The position numbers and the translations under genes are program-made. From positions 21,285,986 to 21,349,985 of the forward strand of contig NC_135561.1 of NCBI RefSeq assembly GCF_964340395.1: a stretch of DNA of 64,000 bases, given 5' to 3'. Numbering within the stretch: the stretch's first letter is position 1; each line of letters begins with the position of its first letter. The notes under the pieces are model-generated. The model did no database searches. It saw only the letters and a program-made list of their open reading frames with translations, and was not told the origin of the DNA. Source of the DNA: Glandiceps talaboti. Taxonomy: Eukaryota; Hemichordata; Enteropneusta; Spengelidae. Positions 1 to 32,466 of the stretch are shown here, one piece after another.

Positions 1-84
1 GGAGACATACGATGACGACGCTGCAGACACTAATGAATAGCGCCCCCTTCAGGTAGAAGGTAAAGACAGACGAGTTGATCAGAC
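1..84 (-). CDS. Possible exon encoding a hydrophobic (transmembrane-like) segment, runs off the window
   Basis: A strong acceptor (long pyrimidine tract then TTAG) ends just above position 84. Reading from there in the phase left by the DED exon at 6521-6833 (one base carried over) gives an open frame with a hydrophobic stretch (ALFISVCSVVIVCL) suited to a membrane anchor. A good donor, GTATGT, lies at 10-5, so the exon may end at 11; otherwise it continues past the window edge. If joined to the DED exon, the product would be a DED protein with a membrane segment. The link spans a 6-kb minisatellite intron and rests only on splice-site quality and phase. Confidence 0.35.
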
Positions 85-513
85 CTAAGAAAAGAAAAGG
101 TCAATAATCCAAACCAGTAATAGAATACACACCTATATTAAAAGAACATCATATCTAATGAAAAATTTGCAGCAGGATTCGATCTCTCATGATCAGATAG
201 TATATATATTTTTATTCTCAAAATTTCTTTAAACACAACTGTTATCTTTCACTACATAATATATGTAAAATTGTCCACGTATAAGGAAATGTAACCCAAA
301 TCTTATGAATACACTGACAGGCGTTGGTAACTCATACAGCTTTAGTGTTTACTACAAACTCAACCTCCAGTTTGAATGTAAGTGAGGTGAGGATGCGATA
401 ACTGTCATCACGTTTATATCAACTATCCAATATAAAATATCCCAGTTGGTGGTAAAAACAGAATTCGGCTGTGCTAGATGAATCCATGTGACTATACGGC
501 ATAGATGATTGTA

Positions 514-3500
514 ACATGTATAGGGACTAGACCGTATATCACGTAAAGGAAATAGATCGTATATCACGTATAGGAACTAGACCATATATCACATATAGGA
601 ACTAGATCGTATATCACGTATAGGGACTAGACCGTATATCACGTATAGGGACTAGACTGTATATCACGTATAGGGACTAGACCGTATATCACGTATAGGG
701 ACTAGACCATATATCACATACAGGGACTAGACCATATATCACGTATAGGGACTAGACCGTATATCACGTATAGGGACTAGACCATATATCACATATAGGG
801 ACTAGACCATATATCACGTATAGGGACTAGAGCATATATCACGTATAGGGACTAGACCATATATCACGTATAGGAACTAGACCGAACATCACGTATAGGA
901 ACTAGACCATATATCACGTATAGGGACTAGAGCATATATCACATATAGGGACTAGACCGTATATCGCGTATAGGGACTAGACCATATATCAGGTATAGGG
1001 ACTAGACCATATATCACGTATAGGGACTAGACCATATATCACATATAGGGACTAGACTGTATATCACGTATAGGGACTAGACCATATATCACGTATAGGA
1101 ACTAGACTATATATCACGTATAGGGACTAGACCATATATCACGTACAGGGACTAGACCATATATCATGTATAGGGACTAGACCATATATCACGTATAGGG
1201 ACTAGACCGTATATCACATATAGGGACTAGACTATATATCACGTATAGGGACTAGACTATATATCACATATAGGGACTAGACTATATATCACATATAGGG
1301 ACTAGACCATATATCACATATAGGGACTAGACTATATATCACGTATAGGGACTAGACCATATATCACGTATAGGGACTAGACCGTATATCACGTATAGGG
1401 ACTAGACTGTATATCACGTATAGGGACTAGACCGTATATCACGTATAGGGACTAGACCGTATATCACGTATAGGGACTAGATCATATATCACATATAGGG
1501 ACTAGACCATATATCACATATAGGGACTAGACCGTATATCACGTATAGGGACTAGACCATATATCACGTATAGGGACTAGATCATATATCACATATAGGG
1601 ACTAGACCATATATTATGTATAGGGACTAGACTGTATATCACGTATAGGGACTAGACCATATATCACGTATAGGGACTAGACCGTATATCACGTATAGGG
1701 ACTAGATCATATATCACATATAGGGACTAGACCATATATTATGTATAGGGACTAGACTGTATATCACGTATAGGGACTAGACCATATATCACCTATAGGG
1801 ACTAGACCGTATATCACGTATAGGGACTAGACCATATATCACGTATAGGGACTAGACTGTATATCACGTATAGGGACTAGACCATATATCACGTATAGGG
1901 ACTAGACCATATATCACGTATAGGGACTAGACCGTATATCACGTATAGGGACTAGACTATATATCACGTATAGGGATTAGACCATATATCACGTACAGGG
2001 ACTAGACCGTATATCACGTATAGGGACTAGACCATATATTATGTATAGGGACTAGACCGTATATCACGTATAGGGACTAGACCATATATCACGTATAGGG
2101 ACTAGACCGTATATCACGTATAGGGACTAGATCATATATCACATATAGGGACTAGACCATATATTATGTATAGGAACTAGACTGTATATCACGTATAGGG
2201 ACTAGACCGTATATCACATACAGGGACTAGACCATATATCACATATAGGAACTAGGCCGTATATCACGTATAGGGACTAGACCGTATATCACGTATAGGG
2301 ACTAGACCGTATATCACGTATAGGGACTAGACCATATATCACGTATAGGAACTAGACCATATATCACATATAGGGACTAGACCGTATATCACGTACAGGG
2401 ACTAGACCATATATCACGTATAGGGACTAGACCATATATCACGTATAGGGACTAGACTATATATCACATACAGGGACTAGACCATATATCACGTATAGGG
2501 ACTAGACCATATATCACGTACAGGGACTAGACCATATATCACATATAGGGACTAGACCATATATCACGTATAGGGACTAGACCATATATCACGTATAGGG
2601 ACTAGATCGTATATCACGTATAGGGACTAGACCGTATATCACGTATAGGGACTAGACCGTACATCATGTATAGGGACTAGACTATATATCACGTATAGGG
2701 ACTAGACCATATATCACATGTAGGGACTAGACTATATATCACATATAGGGACTAGACCATATATCACGTATAGGGACTAGACTATATATCACGTATAGGG
2801 ACTAGACCATATATCACGTATAGGAACTAGACTATATATCACGTATAGGGACTAGACTATATATCACGTACAGGGACTAGACCATATATCATGTATAGGG
2901 ACTAGACCATATATCACGTATAGGGACTAGACCGTATATCACATATAGGGACTAGACTATATATCACGTATAGGGACTAGACTATATATCACATATAGGG
3001 ACTAGACTATATATCACGTATAGGGACTAGACCATATATCACGTATAGGGACTAGACCATATATCACATATAGGGACTAGACTATATATCACGTATAGGG
3101 ACTAGACCATATATCACGTATAGGGACTAGACCGTATATCACGTATAGGGACTAGACTGTATATCACGTATAGGGACTAGACCGTATATCACGTATAGGG
3201 ACTAGACCGTATATCACGTATAGGGACTAGATCATATATCACATATAGGGACTAGACCATATATCACATATAGGGACTAGACCGTATATCACGTATAGGG
3301 ACTAGACCATATATCACGTATAGGGACTAGATCATATATCACATATAGGGACTAGACCATATATTATGTATAGGGACTAGACTGTATATCACGTATAGGG
3401 ACTAGACCATATATCACGTATAGGGACTAGACCGTATATCACGTATAGGGACTAGATCATATATCACATATAGGGACTAGACCATATATTATGTATCGGG

Positions 3501-6465
3501 ACTAGACTGTATATCACGTATAGGGACTAGACCATATATCACGTATAGGGACTAGACCATATATCACGTATAGGGACTAGACCATATATCACGTATAGGG
3601 ACTAGACTGTATATCACGTATAGGGACTAGACCATATATCACGTATAGGGACTAGACCATATATCACGTATAGGGACTAGACCGTATATCACGTATAGGG
3701 AATAGACTATATATCACGTATAGGGACTAGACCATATATCACGTACAGGGACTAGACCGTATATCACGTATAGGGACTAGACCATATATTATGTATAGGG
3801 ACTAGACCGTATATCACGTATAGGGACTAGACCATATATCACGTATAGGGACTAGACCGTATATCACGTATAGGGACTAGATCATATATCACATATAGGG
3901 ACTAGACCATATATTATGTATAGGAACTAGACCGTATATCACGTATAGGGACTAGACCGTATATCACATACAGGGACTAGACCATATATCACATATAGGA
4001 ACTAGGCCGTATATCACGTATAGGGACTAGACCGTATATCACGTATAGGGACTAGACCATATATCACGTATAGGGACTAGACTATATATCACATACAGGG
4101 ACTAGACCATATATCACGTATAGGGACTAGACCATATATCACGTACAGGGACTAGACCATATATCACATATAGGGACTAGACCATATATCACGTATAGGG
4201 ACTAGACCATATATCACGTATAGGGACTAGATCGTATATCACGTATAGGGACTAGACCATATATCACGTATAGGGACTAGACCGTACATCATGTATAGGG
4301 ACTAGACTATATATCACGTATAGGGACTAGACCATATATCACATGTAGGGACTAGACTATATATCACATATAGGGACTAGACCATATATCACGTATAGGG
4401 ACTAGACTATATATCACGTATAGGGACTAGACCATATATCACGTATAGGAACTAGACCATATATCACGTACAGGGACTAGACCATATATCATGTATAGGG
4501 ACTAGACCATATATCACGTATAGGGACTAGACCGTATATCACATATAGGGACTAGACTATATATCACGTATAGGGACTAGACTATATATCACATATAGGG
4601 ACTAGACTATATATCACGTATAGGGACTAGACCATATATCACATATAGGGACTAGACTATATATCACGTATAGGGACTAGACCATATATCACGTATAGGG
4701 ACTAGACCGTATATCACGTATAGGGACTAGACTGTATATCACGTATAGGGACTAGACCGTATATCACGTATAGGGACTAGACCGTATATCACGTATAGGG
4801 ACTAGATCATATATCACATATAGGGACTAGACCATATATCACATATAGGGACTAGACCGTATATCACGTATAGGGACTAGACCATATATCACGTATAGGG
4901 ACTAGATCATATATCACATATAGGGACTAGACCATATATTATGTATAGGGACTAGACTGTATATCACGTATAGGGACTAGACCATATATCACGTATAGGG
5001 ACTAGACCGTATATCACGTATAGGGACTAGATCATATATCACGTATAGGGACTAGACCATATATTATGTATAGGGACTAGACTGTATATCACGTATAGGG
5101 ACTAGACCATATATCACGTATAGGGACTAGACCGTATATCACGTATAGGGACTAGACCATATATCACGTATAGGGACTAGACCATATATCACGTATAGGG
5201 ACTAGACCGTATATCACGTATAGGGACTAGACCGTATATCACGTATAGGGACTAGACCATATATCACGTATAGGGACTAGACCGTATATCACGTATAGGG
5301 ACTAGACCGTATATCACGTATAGGGACTAGACCATATATTATGTATAGGAACTAGACCGTATATCACGTATAGGGACTAGACCGTATATCACGTACAGGG
5401 ACTAGACCGTATATCACGTATAGGGACTAGACCGTATATCACATATAGGGTCTAGACCATATATCACGTATAGGAACTAGACCATATATCACGTATAGGC
5501 ACTAGACCATATATTATGTATTGGGACTAGACCGTATATCACGTATAGGGACTAGACCGTATATCACGTACAGGGACTAGACCGTATATCACGTATAGGG
5601 ACTAGACCGTATATCACGTATAGGGACTAGACCATATATTATGTATAGGGACTAGACCGTATATCACGTATAGGGACTAGACCATATATTATGTATAGGA
5701 ACTAGACCGTATATCACGTATAGGGACTAGACCGTATATCACGTACAGGGACTAGACCGTATATCACGTATAGGGACTAGACCGTATATCACATATAGGG
5801 TCTAGACCATATATCACGTATAGGAACTAGACCATATATCACGTATAGGCACTAGACCATATATTATGTATTGGGACTAGACCGTATATCACGTATAGGG
5901 ACTAGACCGTATATCACGTACAGGGACTAGACCGTATATCACGTATAGGGACTAGACCGTATATCACGTATAGGGACTAGACCATATATTATGTATAGGG
6001 ACTAGACCGTATATCACGTATAGGGACTAGACCGTATATCACATACAGGGACTAGACCGTATATCACGTACAGGGACTAGACCATATATTACATATAGGG
6101 ACTAGACCATATATCACGTATAGGAACTAGACCGTACATCACGTATAGAGACTAGACCGTATATCACGTATAGGGACTAGACCATATATCACGTATAGGG
6201 ACTAGACCATATATCACGTATAGGGACTAGACCATATATCACGTATAGGGACTAGACCATATATCATGTATGGAACTAGACCGTATATCACGTATAGGAA
6301 CTAGATCGTATATTATGTATAGGGACTAGACCATATATCACATATAGGGACTAGACCGTATATCATGTATAGGGACTAGACCGTATATCACATATAGGGA
6401 CTAGACTATATATCACGTATAGGAACTAGACCGTATATCACGTACAGGAACTAGACCGTATATCA
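514..6465. repeat. 25-bp minisatellite array, about 238 copies
   Basis: Near-perfect tandem array with core TATAGGGACTAGACC followed by a variable ATATATCACG-like half. Most variation is C/T or A/G at a few fixed positions. Landmark variants recur at spacings that are multiples of 25: the ACTAGGCCGT unit at 2251 and 4001 (1750 bp), the CACATG variant at 2711 and 4336 (1625 bp), and the TCTAGACC unit at 5451 and 5801 (350 bp). Blocks of units have therefore been duplicated. It lies between the DED exon and the possible downstream exon at 1-84. No coding capacity is apparent. Confidence 0.97.
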
Positions 6466-6520
6466 AATTTAAATCTAACCAAGCACTTAGTCTAGTAATC
6501 TTAGAAAAAAATATACATAC

Positions 6521-6833
6521 CCAAAGGAGTGTAGTTCTCTAGTTCCTTTTCACACTGTTTCACACACTCAACAAGTGGTTTGCGATCAATCTCTTTTAAT
6601 AATACCTTCAAGAAACTGAGATCAGAGACACTTATGAATCCTCTGTCTTCGAGCAAATGAAATATGTCTGCAGCAAACGACACTTTCTCGAGGTCACGTG
6701 ATGGCAGATGTTTTCCTCGGAGGATCATTATAAATCTTTTGACATCTCTCGAACTAAGATCGTCATCGAGTCGTTTGTAAAGTCTTCCTAGTGGGTGTAT
6801 TCCAGGAACCACTCGTCGAAGAATCTCTGTCAT
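6521..6833 (-). CDS. Single death effector domain (DED) protein, first coding exon
   Basis: Begins at ATG (6833-6831) and encodes 104 residues plus one base before a GTATGT donor. Residues about 12-95 read as a DED: helix 1 hydrophobics (HPLGRLYKRL), an SRDLEK turn, a central DIFHLLEDRG helix, the FLKVLLKEI helix, and a helix-6 motif DRKPLV where the family usually has RxDLL. DEDs mediate homotypic assembly of cytoplasmic death or inflammatory complexes (FADD, caspase-8, FLIP families). Only one DED is present, unlike the tandem-DED genes at 34-45 kb. The rest of the gene lies across the 25-bp array; the phase-compatible exon at 1-84 is the best visible candidate. Function beyond DED homology is unknown. 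Confidence 0.75.
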
Positions 6834-8338
6834 GGTTTCCTAGAATAATGACCAAAATAAAGTAAGTGCCGGTAAAGGGTACATGTCTGACAAAGTGTAT
6901 GTTTTCATTGTCATGTACATGTACACTTTGTCTGAATATAATGGTTTGAAAATTATATTAATACACATATACACATATTTTCTATAAAATACACATATAA
7001 AATACACATTGAAAGTATTAACTGGTTGCCATGGTAAATTACAGAGAACTTTCAAATTGGTTATTCCTTTTCAATAATGTTTGGTGGCGCTCTGCGAGCT
7101 TCGTTCCATCTCAGACCACTATATATTTTCTATAGTGGTCTGAGGTTCCATGCAAAATCTGAGTATGTATGATGAATATTAAGATTGTACATTCAGGCCT
7201 TATACGTCATGTTTGTTTTGATAACACTGTCTGATTTGATGCGGAAGACTATGTTTATTTTTACTTCCCTATAATTGTTGTTAGGACAAGAGAACGGGCA
7301 AACAGCAAAAAGTAACACTTACCTACGACAGTCGATCAACCAATTAGAGTCCTTACAAATGTAAACACTGCTATATCATACCAAGACAGCACAATCGTTA
7401 CTGGGCAATCAATAGTTTTGTTATACAACATGCCACGGTTGTTGGGAAAACCCATGAGTCATTTTATATAATATAGTAGTAAAAGGTCTTGCCGCTGGGG
7501 GCGCTATAACCTCGTCCGTGAGCGACACAACAAACCAAGGTCAACCGAACATTTTCCACCGCGTGCGAAATATGCAAGTTTACAAAAATGCATTCGATCA
7601 TGATCATTTGAATAATTTATGAGGAGCAAAAAGATACTAACACTACAGAATGTTTTCTGTCTTTTAAAAATCAACTATGCAACATCTAGCATAGTGTAGG
7701 ATATCGTGAGATTTTGATGTCTGTGGCCTTATATAATATCATTGATACATGCATGACTGTTTATATACACACACTGTTAATGTTCTTTATGTCAAGCTTA
7801 GATCTTGAATTCACACAATTAACATGTTTTGTCATTTGCTGTGACTAACATTTTCATCATTGTCACTTGACATGATATCATTGACCAGTGAAATATAATT
7901 ATGAACTATTCACCATGTTATCTATCGTACGTATGTATATTTACGTTATTGTGCACTCCTCTAATAGTTGCAATGTATATTTTATTTGCAAAGTCATATG
8001 AAATGGACGCATTGTCAATATTACTTTCCTACTGATGTTGGATATGGATCACGAGGATAGAGAACTCAGCTGACCTGTAGAATTGTACATAACATATTAG
8101 ATATGTCCTAACTATCTTTAATAGACTTCAAAACAAAGATAACACAGAAAAAATGTCCCAAATTCAGTTCTGACCTTTCCAATTTTATATGGTTACTGTT
8201 AGGAATTCTTTGTATATAGGCTAAAGTGTTAAAAGTGTAGCGAATATTCAGAGAACAGAGGTCACATTGACAAGCTATATCATTCACAGAACTAAATAAA
8301 TGTCTATAAAGATATTGCCTATATTTTTTTACTTGTCA
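6834..8338. other. Intergenic region, no gene seen
   Basis: AT-rich unique sequence with no convincing exon on either strand. It contains the perfect inverted repeat at 7111-7143 and TTTATT at 7981-7986 (AATAAA on the minus strand), a possible poly(A) signal for the gene ending at 8339. Confidence 0.5.
7111..7143. repeat. Perfect 13-bp inverted repeat (hairpin)
   Basis: TCAGACCACTATA and TATAGTGGTCTGA are exact reverse complements separated by 7 bases. The arm AGTGGTCTGA also occurs in short dispersed repeats at 38511, 42006, 43199 and 46070, so this may be the end of a decayed mobile element rather than a regulatory hairpin. Confidence 0.7.
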
Positions 8339-15033
<6,695 letters not shown>

Positions 15034-15088
15034 TGTTGATGGTTCAGTTAGTAGCACTCTTCACTGAGAAACAGTAACATATGATTCG

Positions 15089-15100
15089 CTCTATATACGA
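15089..15100 (-). promoter_or_regulatory. TATA-like box of copy A
   Basis: The minus strand reads TCGTATATAG about 60 bp upstream of the ATG at 15033. The duplicate has TATATAAAG at the matching place, which supports a conserved core promoter. Confidence 0.45.
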
Positions 15101-15738
15101 TATTACTTTTATTCAAGGTATCGAAATTAATAATGAATTTTTCAAACAATCACTCAAGCAAATACGTGTCGATTAACTATCAATTAGCTAATGGAGACAA
15201 TATGATTAATGTCAGAGCAGTGACTTTCACCGTCGCTGTTGTGATGAATACATAATTGGATATATGACGAATGTATTAAAATATTTACAAGCAATTTACA
15301 TCGACTTATTTTGTCCATTCTTCATGTTTTAGTACCTAATAAATAAGTGTAAACGTATTGAATTACTGTTTGAATATATGGTTCGATAATGTGGATTTAC
15401 GGTATTACTGAAGTCATTCGTTTGGCATTCACACTTGCCATAAGTCATGGTAAATATATATATTCCTATGTCTATGTTATAGGACAATGCACACATTCTA
15501 GTAGATAGGCAGATATTACCAAATTCAATGGAGATTTCATTTGGGTAATCATGAACTACTTAGAATGGGGTTCTATTACAGGTAAGTCAAGCAGAAGAAG
15601 TTATCATCAGACCCATCCAACTCTTTTTTATACAAACCAAATTGTATCGTTTCAGCAATGTAAATGTTCACATGTTACTATGAGCAAATATAATATTCGG
15701 CCATATTATACAGAGAATTTATCCTCGGCCGAAAGGAG

Positions 15739-16481
15739 GTAAGGGAGCTTTCAGTAATTACGAGGAAGAGGGCCGTGGAAATCAGGCCCAGGCTGTTGTA
15801 TAAAATATGACCCTCCCCCGACTAAAATGTACCCCTGCCCCAATTTCCTTTCTCTAAAACATGACCCTCTCCCTAGACCTATTAAATGGTTTAAATGCTG
15901 TCAGACATGGAAAAGGTACTTGTCCCAGAATCAGTGGTGTAAGGGTCTTTATCCCATCCCTTCCACTACGCTGAATATTGTAAAGGTAATGGTTATTTTC
16001 CAACTACTACCACTGTAGTGAATTGGTGTGAAATTAGCACTATATGTGTTTTGATCTCATTGGATGAATTGAAGGCATGGACATCAACTCCCAAACACTA
16101 GATGGCACACTCCTGATATTGTTCCAGTTTTACTCCCGTGAGGCCCACTGACTCAATTTCTCCTCACACCACACCACACCTGAACATTTATTCACTACAT
16201 GGTTGTCAGCAGCGATTTGATTGACATGGTCTAACTCTAACACTAACAGCAACCCTAAACATAACCCTAACCCTAGCCCCCAACTGATGTGACAATGGCG
16301 GGATGCCAAGTTCCCCCTAATTTGCAAAATTATGCAAAATTGATAATGAGTCAAAGTAAAATTTTACTCTCCTCTTATCCCATTTAAATATTACCCGCTC
16401 CCTCGAGCCGATTTGTACAAAGTGACCCCCCCCCCCAATTCTCCAGTCCTCCCTCCCTTGTAATTACTGAAGGCTCCCTAC
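15739..16481. mobile_element. Non-autonomous DNA element with terminal inverted repeats (MITE-like)
   Basis: The left end GTAAGGGAGCTTTCAGTAAT and right end ATTACTGAAGGCTCCCTAC are imperfect reverse complements over about 22 bp, enclosing about 740 bp with no coding frame. Inside are C-rich tracts (ATGACCCTCCCCC) near both ends. Related sequence occurs at about 28050-28395 (same orientation, partial) and 31424-32466 (reverse orientation, one end lost). I could not define a clean target-site duplication. Confidence 0.7.
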
Positions 16482-17337
16482 AAAGATTCGTTGTGGGTTT
16501 ACCTAACCAAAATGCCTGCCACATATTCTTAAATGCTGTTAGTAATATGATATGAATCCTTGATGGTTTACTTCAAACTGACTTTATTTACCAGAAAAAT
16601 TAACCAATCACGTGGTATAAGAATGTACAGACATGTTCTAGAGTAGTTGTGTTAACAAAAAAGGCTATTAAGTCCCGAAGGAGGGCTATTACATATAAGC
16701 ATATGTTCGTCCGTCCCTTTGTCTGTAATACGTTATTTCTCTGACATGTAATATCTGATATGCTATATGGGACATATGCATGTCACCTTGTTTCGAGACA
16801 TATGAATAATTGAATGGTGGCCATATTTGTGGTCAAATATCAATATTTACTATATACATCATAATTCATATCGGGTATTCAAGTCTACCCTAATACTATC
16901 ACGTGTGCAAGCTTTCTTTGCCTGTGACCCTATTCTAACCAAGTGTTATTGCATATCACAGACACTTATAATATTTATTTGTTGCTCATTTCTTTTACAT
17001 CATGTTTACAGGTAATACCAAAGAAAATAAATATACAGTAGCAACACTTTTGGTACTCATTTAACTCTTTATTGAATTGTGACCATATTTGTAGTACAAA
17101 GTATTTTCACATAAGAGAGTGACCCCTGACCCTCAGGATGGGCTATCAAAAGTAAGCCATTTGTTTGCATAACAGACACTTTGTAGCATTTTGGTGTAAC
17201 TAATTTCGTTTATATCATGCCTAAAGCTATTACTGAGAAATAAAAATAGAAATTAGTTTTGATGATCTTATTACATGTATGTATGTAACATAAACTTGTC
17301 AAAAATATTGATATAATAACAATAACAATGATATATG
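16482..17337. other. Intergenic sequence, no gene seen
   Basis: AT-rich, without supported exons. The phrase AAGTCCCGAAGGAGGGCTAT near 16670 and the following TCCGTCCCTTTGTCTG look like part of another dispersed repeat, but there is only one copy here. Confidence 0.35.
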
Positions 17338-18090
17338 AATGTAAAATATGTTGTGAAACACTTCTATGTAATAATAAATAACACACAATCATTAAAATAT
17401 CAAGTTCACACATTAAAATTCTAGTCTATAATTAAAGAAAACAACACACTCATAATAACATTATGTTGTTAGTCTGTTATTATACCGTTATCCAACTTGA
17501 TAATGTTATGTATCTATTATGCAATTAATTATGATAATAAACATTTAAACAGTTTGATGATAATTTACTAAGTAACACCAGACTTGTCAGGTTTTAACAC
17601 TTTGCATCCAATACTCTACCTTAACTCCCTTATACAGATTACATTCAATTATTCAAATTTCATACATATTAGAATCTTGAACTGACAATAAAATGATCAA
17701 ACTGGTGTAAAATATGTTGAGAAACATATCTATGTACTAATTTAACAACGTGATATTCTTTGAAGGTATTCATTCCAATTCACACATTAAAATTCTAGTC
17801 TACAATTAATCAAAATAACACACTCATAATGATATTGTGTTGTCAACCTGTTACCATACTGTTATCCAACGTTATAATATCATGTATCTATCATACACAT
17901 AATTATGATAATAAACATTCAATAAACAGTTTGATGATAAACAGTATATACTCAGTAACACAAGTCATGTCAGGTTTTAATTATGCACTTCATACTCTAG
18001 GTTGTCTCTCCTTATTTACACAAATCACATTATATTATTCAAATTACATCATTCAAAGATATCATATATTAGATTCTTGAACTGACTGGC
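17338..18090. repeat. Tandem duplication of about 370 bp
   Basis: 17338-17690 and about 17703-18090 align over most of their length: both have GTAAAATATGTTG near the start, CACACATTAAAATTCTAGTC in the middle and ATTCTTGAACTGAC at the end. The pair lies just beyond the probable poly(A) site of the pentraxin-GAIN gene. Confidence 0.8.
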
Positions 18091-18106
18091 TGTATATTTA
18101 TTGTGA

Positions 18107-18112
18107 TTCTTT
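18107..18112 (-). terminator. Polyadenylation signal AATAAA
   Basis: TTTATT on the plus strand reads AATAAA on the minus strand, about 110 bases after the stop codon of the pentraxin-GAIN gene and in the right orientation. Confidence 0.6.
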
Positions 18113-18219
18113 TGCCAAATCTGAGTCATACAATAATAAAATATTAACATAATAATATTATAAGTCCTATACAATAAATATTGTCAAACACAATCTAAGA
18201 ACCAATATCATTATGTCAA

Positions 18220-31004
<12,785 letters not shown>

Positions 31005-31056
31005 TGTTGATGGTTCAGTTATGCTAACTTCACTGAGAAACAGTAACATATGCTCC

Positions 31057-31068
31057 GCTTTATATATG
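31057..31068 (-). promoter_or_regulatory. TATA box of copy B
   Basis: The minus strand reads TATATAAAG about 57 bp upstream of the ATG at 31004, at the same relative place as in copy A. Confidence 0.5.
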
Positions 31069-31423
31069 ATATTAATTCCGCTGAAAGTGTCGCAATTTAA
31101 TTAAGAAATTGTTCAAACAATCACTCAAACAAATACGTGTCGATTAAATATTAATTAGCTAATGGTTACAACATGATTAAATGTCAGAGCAGTGACTTTC
31201 ACCGTCACTGTTGTGATGAATACATAATTGCATACATGACACGTATTAAAATATTTATGTGCAATTTACAATCGACTTGTTTGCCGATTCCTCATGTTTT
31301 AGTAGTTAATAAATATGTGTAAACATATCGAACTGTTCGAAGGAGCTACTGTTTGAATATATATTTCGATAACTTGGTTATACCGACGTCATTCTTTGGC
31401 ATCCACAATTGCTTTGAAATAAT

Positions 31424-32466
31424 AAACCTTCAGTAATTACTACAGGGGGAGTGGGAGTTGGAACTGGGAGGGGGGTCACCTTTTGCAAATTGGTTCTCAT
31501 GGGAGGGTCATACATTCGGATATGGAATCGGGGGGGGGGTCACATTTTAATTTGACTAACTGTATTCTATAACTTTTGGCAACCCATCACTGCCACCGGT
31601 TATAAATCCGTTGGACATTATGTTACCTTGAATGGGCCTGTTATGTTTAGCGTTGTTGTAACTATATATATATATAACAGCCCAAATTTGCTTTAAATTA
31701 TGGCTCTATGCATGAACTGTATGCAAATTCCATGAAATATAGCCTGTAGGTGCATACATAGTGACCCTAAAAAATTAATATTATTTTGATTGTTGTCACT
31801 GTATTTTGCTTTGTTATTAGCTATGGCTATGCGTTGCTCCAAACATTTACTATATCCCCCCTGTAAACATGATATTGAACAACCCCATATTCCCTTGAAT
31901 TATGGCTGATGATTAGGCATAATGATCTCAGACCGCTGCTGACAATGATATGGCATATAGTGAATTACTTGTCAGTTGTGAGGAGAGATGTGAGTCTCAA
32001 AGGAGTAAAACGAGAACAGTTGGGTAAGGTATTAGGGATAATGTTGTAGAAATATTGACCTCGGTCCCTACCGTGTTGGGAGTGTGTCCATTCAGTGCTT
32101 AGGAGTTAACATTCTGGCCTGCAGCTCAGCCAATGAGATCCAAACACAGGTACTGATTAATGCAATGCCTTCACACAAATATACAGTGGTGGTAGTAGTT
32201 GAGGAAGTAACGTACCAATGCCTTTAAAACTTTCAACATGGTGGCAGCGGTGGGATTAATTCCTTTAAACCATTGATTCTTGGTAGTTTTCCATGTCTGA
32301 CAGCAATTAATCAATGTTTTTTGAAATATTATGACGCGTAAGGGGCATATTTTAGAGAAAGAAAATTGAGGGAAGGTTACTTTTTAGCACGACGGACTAG
32401 GGGAGGGTTACTTTTTAGCACGACGGACTAGGGGAGGGTAACTTTTTACACAACAGCCTCCCCATG
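31424..32466 (-). mobile_element. Inverted, one-ended copy of the TIR element
   Basis: Starts with CCTTCAGTAATTACTACAGG, matching the right end of 15739-16481 read backwards. It continues with G-rich tracts (GGGGGGTCAC), CCATGTCTGACAGCAATTAA, and ends near CACAACAGCCTCCCC. The other TIR is not found. It is longer than copy 1 and includes extra sequence around 31600-31990. Confidence 0.6.

Noticed and set aside
514-6465. CRISPR-like repeat array
   Set aside because: A continuous tandem array without unique spacers in eukaryotic DNA is a minisatellite.
16250-16280. Telomere-like CCCTAACCCTA run
   Set aside because: Only two or three imperfect TTAGGG-type units inside the TIR element; too short to be an interstitial telomere.
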